A stretch of 64,000 bases of DNA from Streptomyces profundus (GTDB lineage: Bacteria; Actinomycetota; Actinomycetes; Streptomycetales; Streptomycetaceae). Location of the stretch: positions 806,001 through 870,000 of the forward strand of contig NZ_CP082362.1 of the NCBI RefSeq assembly GCF_020740535.1. The letters are read 5' to 3'. How positions within the stretch are numbered: the stretch's first letter is position 1; each line of letters opens with the position of its first letter. This document shows, one piece after another, positions 60,879-64,000 of the stretch. Made by a program: the position numbers and the translations under genes. The notes under the pieces were generated by a model, which saw only the letters and a list, made by a program, of their open reading frames with translations, did not search any database and had not been told where the DNA came from.

Positions 60879-62039
60879 TCAGAGCCCGACGTCCTTCATC
60901 AGCCGTCCGACCTCGGTGTTGGTCATCCGACGCAGCCAGCCCGACTTCTGGTCACCCAGCACGATGGGACCGAAGCCCGTGCGGACCAGCCGGTCCACGG
61001 GGAAGCCGGACTCGGCGAGCATCCGCCGCACGATGTGCTTGCGCCCCTCGTGCAGCGCGACCTCGACCAGGTAGTTGCGGCCGGTGTTCTCGACCACCCG
61101 GAAGTGGTCGGCCTTGGCGTAGCCGTCCTCCAGCTGGACGCCGTTCTTGAGCCGCTTGCCCAGATCGCGCGGGATGGGCCCCTGGATGGCGGCCAGATAG
61201 GTCTTCCGCACCCCGTACTTGGGGTGGGTGAGCCGGTGCGCCAGCTCACCGTGGTTGGTGAGCAGGATCAGCCCCTCGGTCTCGGTGTCGAGCCGCCCCA
61301 CGTGGAACAGCCGCGTCTCGCGGTTCTGCACGTAGTCGCCGAGGCACTGCCGCCCGTCCGGGTCCTCCATCGAGGAGACCACCCCGGCCGGCTTGTTGAG
61401 GGCGAAGAAGAGGTACGACTGGCTGGCGACGGTGAGCCCGTCGACCTTGATCTCGTCCGTCTCGGGGTCGACCCGGAGCCCCTGGGAGGTGACGATCTTG
61501 CCGTTGACCTCCACCCGGGCCTGGTCGATCAGCTCCTCGCAGGTCCGCCGGGAGCCGAGTCCGGCCCTGGCCAGCACCTTCTGGAGCCGCTCGCCCTCCT
61601 GCTCGCCGAACGTCCTGGGCACCCGCACGGCCGGCTTGTCGTGCCGCTCGCGGTTGCGCTCCTCGATCTGGGCGTCGTACTCGCGGGACCGGCCGGGCGC
61701 CGGGCGCCGACGGGGGCCGCCCTTGCCCTGGCCCGGACCCCGCCCGCCACCGCCCTGGGGACGACCACCGCCCTGGGGACGACCACCGCCCTGGGGACGA
61801 CCGCCACCGCTCTGCGGACGGCCGCCGCCCTGGGCACGGTCGGCGCCGCCGCCCTGGCCCCGGCCGCCGCCGGAAGCGCCCTGGCCGCCCTGCCCGCCCT
61901 GACCCCCCTGGCCCTGGGTGTAGCGGCGCTCCTCGGGACGTGGCCGACCCGCGCGCTGTCGCCGGTCGTCGCGGTTGTCGCCCGCGCCCCGGTTGTTCCG
62001 GCTGGTGTTCCGGTTGGTGTTCCTGCCGCTGCTTCGCAT
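60879..62039 (-). CDS. rluB: Pseudouridine synthase, RluB/RsuA family, with Gly/Arg-rich N-terminal tail
   Basis: 386 residues from the ATG at 62039, which shares one base with the scpB stop. Residues about 1-135 are glycine, arginine, glutamine and proline rich, with at least three GGGRPQ repeats near 75-100, and would bind RNA without fixed fold. Then come an S4 domain (ERLQKVLARAGLGSRRTCEELI) and the catalytic domain, with the aspartate in FHVGRLDTETEGLILLTNHGEL near 245. It modifies a uridine in 23S rRNA. The tail is typical of actinobacteria, though its length varies. Confidence 0.94.
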   Translation of the reverse strand: MRSSGRNTNRNTSRNNRGAGDNRDDRRQRAGRPRPEERRYTQGQGGQGGQGGQGASGGGRGQGGGADRAQGGGRPQSGGGRPQGGGRPQGGGRPQGGGGRGPGQGKGGPRRRPAPGRSREYDAQIEERNRERHDKPAVRVPRTFGEQEGERLQKVLARAGLGSRRTCEELIDQARVEVNGKIVTSQGLRVDPETDEIKVDGLTVASQSYLFFALNKPAGVVSSMEDPDGRQCLGDYVQNRETRLFHVGRLDTETEGLILLTNHGELAHRLTHPKYGVRKTYLAAIQGPIPRDLGKRLKNGVQLEDGYAKADHFRVVENTGRNYLVEVALHEGRKHIVRRMLAESGFPVDRLVRTGFGPIVLGDQKSGWLRRMTNTEVGRLMKDVGL

Positions 62040-62704
62040 CAATGATCCGTTGGGGAGTCGCCGCTGTCGTCTGCATCTACGTCGAACGACGGCACCCCCT
62101 CCTGGCTCTCCCCCTCGATCTGGTCCGCCTCGGGAAGGAAGGGCGCCAGCTCGGGAAGTTCGTCCAAGCCGCGCAGGCCCATCCGCTCCAGGAAGTAGTG
62201 CGTCGTCCCATACAGGATCGCACCTGTTTCGGGTTCGCCGCCCGCCTCGGCCAGCAGCCCCCGCTGGAGCAGGGTCCGCATCACGCCGTCACAGTTCACG
62301 CCCCGGATCGCGGAGACCCGGGAACGGCTCACCGGCTGTCGGTAGGCGACCACCGCCAGCGTCTCAAGCGCGGCCTGGGTGAGCCGGGCGTGCTGGCCGT
62401 CCAGGACGAAGCCGTCCACGACCTTCGCGAAGGCGGGGCGGGTGTAGTAGCGCCAGCCGCCGGCGACCAGCCGCAGCTCGAAGCCGCGCCCGTCCCTGGT
62501 GTACTCGTCCGCCAACTCGCGCAGCGCGTCGGCCACGGCCCGGCGGCGGTGGCCGAGCACCTTGGCGAGGTGTTCCTCGGTCGCCGGCTCGTCCACCACC
62601 ATGAGCACCGCCTCAAGCGCCGGCTTCAGCGGGGTCGGCTCCTCGGCCTCGGCCCGCTCGTCAGGGCCATCGGCCGCCTGGGCCGTCGCCGCCGCCTCGG
62701 TCAT
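62039..62704 (-). CDS. scpB: Segregation and condensation protein ScpB
   Basis: 221 residues. Two winged-helix domains of the kleisin-associated KITE family: KPALEAVLMVVDEPATEEHLAKVLG and the second part with LAVVAYRQPVSRSRVSAIRGVNCDGVMRTLLQRGLLAE. It dimerises and binds ScpA to close the SMC ring for chromosome condensation. The ATG overlaps the scpA stop by four bases. An acidic tail (DVDADDSGDSPTD) follows the second domain. Confidence 0.96.
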   Translation of the reverse strand: MTEAAATAQAADGPDERAEAEEPTPLKPALEAVLMVVDEPATEEHLAKVLGHRRRAVADALRELADEYTRDGRGFELRLVAGGWRYYTRPAFAKVVDGFVLDGQHARLTQAALETLAVVAYRQPVSRSRVSAIRGVNCDGVMRTLLQRGLLAEAGGEPETGAILYGTTHYFLERMGLRGLDELPELAPFLPEADQIEGESQEGVPSFDVDADDSGDSPTDH

Positions 62705-63744
62705 CGCGCCTCCTCCGTGGGACCCGATGTCCCGTCTTCCCGGCCGTCCCGTTCCTCGGCGGGCCGGTCGAACTCGTCGCTCACCCGCGCCCGTTCCGGC
62801 TCGACACCGCCCCAGCGCACCGTCAAAGGGCCCAGGGCCTCTTCCTGTTCGAGCGTGACGGCGCGCTCCCGGTACAGCTCAAGCAGCGCGAGGAAGCGCG
62901 CCACCACCGTGAGGGTGTCGGGGGCGTCGCCGATCAGCTCGGCGAAGGTCGCCGCGCCCAGCTCCCGCAGCCGGGCGATCACCACCTCGGCCTGCTCGCG
63001 GACGCTGACCAGCGGGGCGTGGATGTGCTCGACATACACCTCCGGCTTGGGCTTGGGCAGCATCGCCTTGGCCGCGAGCCGGGCGAAGCCCTCGGGCCCG
63101 ACGTTGATCACCACCTCGGGCAACAGCTCGGCGTGGTGCGGCTCCAGACCCACCGTGCGGGGGTGCCGCAGGGCCTCGTCGGCCAGTCGCGCCGAGAAGA
63201 TCTCGGCCACCCGCTTGAACGCGCGGTACTGCAACAGCCGGGCGAAGAGCAGGTCGCGGGCCTCCAGCAGCGCGAGGTCCGCCTCGTCCTCCACCTCGGC
63301 GGTGGGCAGCAGCCTGGCGGCCTTCAGATCGAGCAAAGTCGCGGCGACCACCAGGAACTCGGTCGTCTGGTCCAGATCGCCGTCCGGGCCCATCGCCCTG
63401 AGGTGGGCGAGGAAGTCGTCGGTGACCCGGGAGAGCGCGACCTCGGTGACATCGAGCTTGTGTCGCGAGATCAGCTGGAGCAGCAGGTCGAAGGGGCCCT
63501 CGAAGTTCTCCAACACCACCCGGAACCGGCCGTCTTCGACCACCTCGCCCTCAGCGGGCTCAGCGCCCTCAGCGGGTTCGCCCGGCTCCCCCGCCGCCTC
63601 AGGCGCCTCCGGGGTGGCCGCCTCGGCTGGCTCCGCGCGCGTGGGCGGCTCGGCCGGCGCCGGGGCGGCGTCGACCGAGGGGCCCTCCGGGGGCCTGGTG
63701 GGGCCGGTTCCCAGAGGGCGACGTGGACGGGTGGGCGGGGTCAT
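62701..63744 (-). CDS. scpA: Segregation and condensation protein ScpA
   Basis: 347 residues. Kleisin subunit of SMC-ScpAB. The family start is FRVVLENFEGPFDLLLQLISRHKLDVTEVALSRVTDDFLAHLR (about 72-115). The C-terminal winged helix that binds the SMC head is present near 285-320. An alanine, proline and glutamate-rich extension of about 70 residues precedes the kleisin part, usual in actinobacteria. Coupled to scpB. Confidence 0.96.
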   Translation of the reverse strand: MTPPTRPRRPLGTGPTRPPEGPSVDAAPAPAEPPTRAEPAEAATPEAPEAAGEPGEPAEGAEPAEGEVVEDGRFRVVLENFEGPFDLLLQLISRHKLDVTEVALSRVTDDFLAHLRAMGPDGDLDQTTEFLVVAATLLDLKAARLLPTAEVEDEADLALLEARDLLFARLLQYRAFKRVAEIFSARLADEALRHPRTVGLEPHHAELLPEVVINVGPEGFARLAAKAMLPKPKPEVYVEHIHAPLVSVREQAEVVIARLRELGAATFAELIGDAPDTLTVVARFLALLELYRERAVTLEQEEALGPLTVRWGGVEPERARVSDEFDRPAEERDGREDGTSGPTEEAR

Positions 63745-63794
63745 CGCCGGGCAGGTTACTCCCCGGCGCCGTGCCCCCGGGGTGCGCCGCGCGG

Positions 63795-64000
63795 TCAGCG
63801 ACCGCGCAGTCGGCGCACCAGGATGCTGGCGTCGCCCCGGGATTCGAGGTCGGCGAGCACCACGGCCACGGCCTCGCGGACGATCCGGCCGCGGTCAACG
63901 GCGAGGCCGTGTTCGCCGCGCAGCACCAGCCGGGCGTGCTCCAGGTCCATCAACTCCTCGGCGGAGACATAGACGGTGATCTTCTCGTCGTGACGCTCGC
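63795..64000 (-). CDS. Conserved hypothetical between scpA and parA-type genes, 3' part
   Basis: The gene enters from the right edge, so only the last 67 residues are visible, ending at the stop at 63795. The sequence EKITVYVSAEELMDLEHARLVLRGEHGLAVDRGRIVREAVAVVLADLE suggests a ribbon-helix-helix-like DNA-binding fold with two helices after a short strand, of the kind found in plasmid and chromosome partition proteins. In Streptomyces a gene of this type lies between scpA and a ParA-family gene. The start is outside the window, so the name is left open. Confidence 0.75.
   Translation of the reverse strand, partial: ERHDEKITVYVSAEELMDLEHARLVLRGEHGLAVDRGRIVREAVAVVLADLESRGDASILVRRLRGR

Overview
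This window is very GC-rich (strong G/C at third codon positions, many GTG starts, purine-rich ribosome sites) and carries a chaplin, streptogrisin-type secreted proteases, a SepF paralogue, an ESX/type VII secretion locus, an iron box and a urease cluster without ureE. Together these point to a Streptomyces or close relative. The order sepF-like ... der, plsC-like, cmk, tyrA, rluB, scpB, scpA matches, from memory, the chromosomal core of Streptomyces, so the right half looks like ordinary chromosome with accessory insertions to the left. No tRNA, rRNA, CRISPR array or insertion sequence was recognised.

Layout. 1-842: the end of a DctA-type dicarboxylate symporter, converging on an AraC-family regulator across a strong hairpin. 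2214-17484: one long plus-strand type VII secretion (T7SS) locus. It holds four small and one medium helical substrate-like genes, an 804-residue putative effector whose C-terminal two thirds are much poorer in GC, then eccC, eccD, mycP, eccB, eccE and an unknown last gene, most of them overlapping. 17552-21173: a zinc-ribbon protein, a pirin, a membrane-anchored XRE regulator and a divergent secreted protein. 21424-24235: a LacI regulator with two operator-like palindromes and a GH13 alpha-glucosidase. 24296-27595: a GntR regulator, then an amino-acid N-hydroxylase and a PLP decarboxylase of the desferrioxamine desAB type behind a near-perfect iron box, but with no desC or desD beside them. 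27893-29451: a PPOX flavoprotein and a secreted lipase.

29832-34366: dnaE2 (imuC) overlapping an imuB-like Y-family gene, with two LexA-box-like sites in front. This is an SOS mutagenesis cassette. 34399-38572: a small kinase, a HAD hydrolase, a cysteine-rich pentapeptide-repeat protein, and a phytanoyl-CoA dioxygenase divergent from an AraC regulator. 38638-43289: ureABCFGD on the minus strand with a GlnR-like box upstream. 43529-44557: asd. 44638-48888: a chaplin, a DUF5685-type protein with a cysteine-packed tail, and two streptogrisin-like serine proteases, several separated by strong hairpins. 49252-49695: a sepF paralogue, followed by a 23-bp perfect hairpin and a seven-unit non-coding direct-repeat array (49862-50305), the least explained structure in the window. 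50581-56595: a glutaryl-CoA-type acyl-CoA dehydrogenase, an MFS exporter, a PAP2 phosphatase, an I78-type inhibitor and two conserved hypotheticals. 56614-64000 (minus strand): der, plsC-like, cmk, tyrA, rluB, scpB, scpA and a partial conserved gene, the last part tightly packed with 1-4 bp overlaps.

The best candidates for something new are the T7SS locus with its unusual substrates and compositionally mosaic 804-residue protein, the repeat array beside sepF, and the orphan desAB pair.
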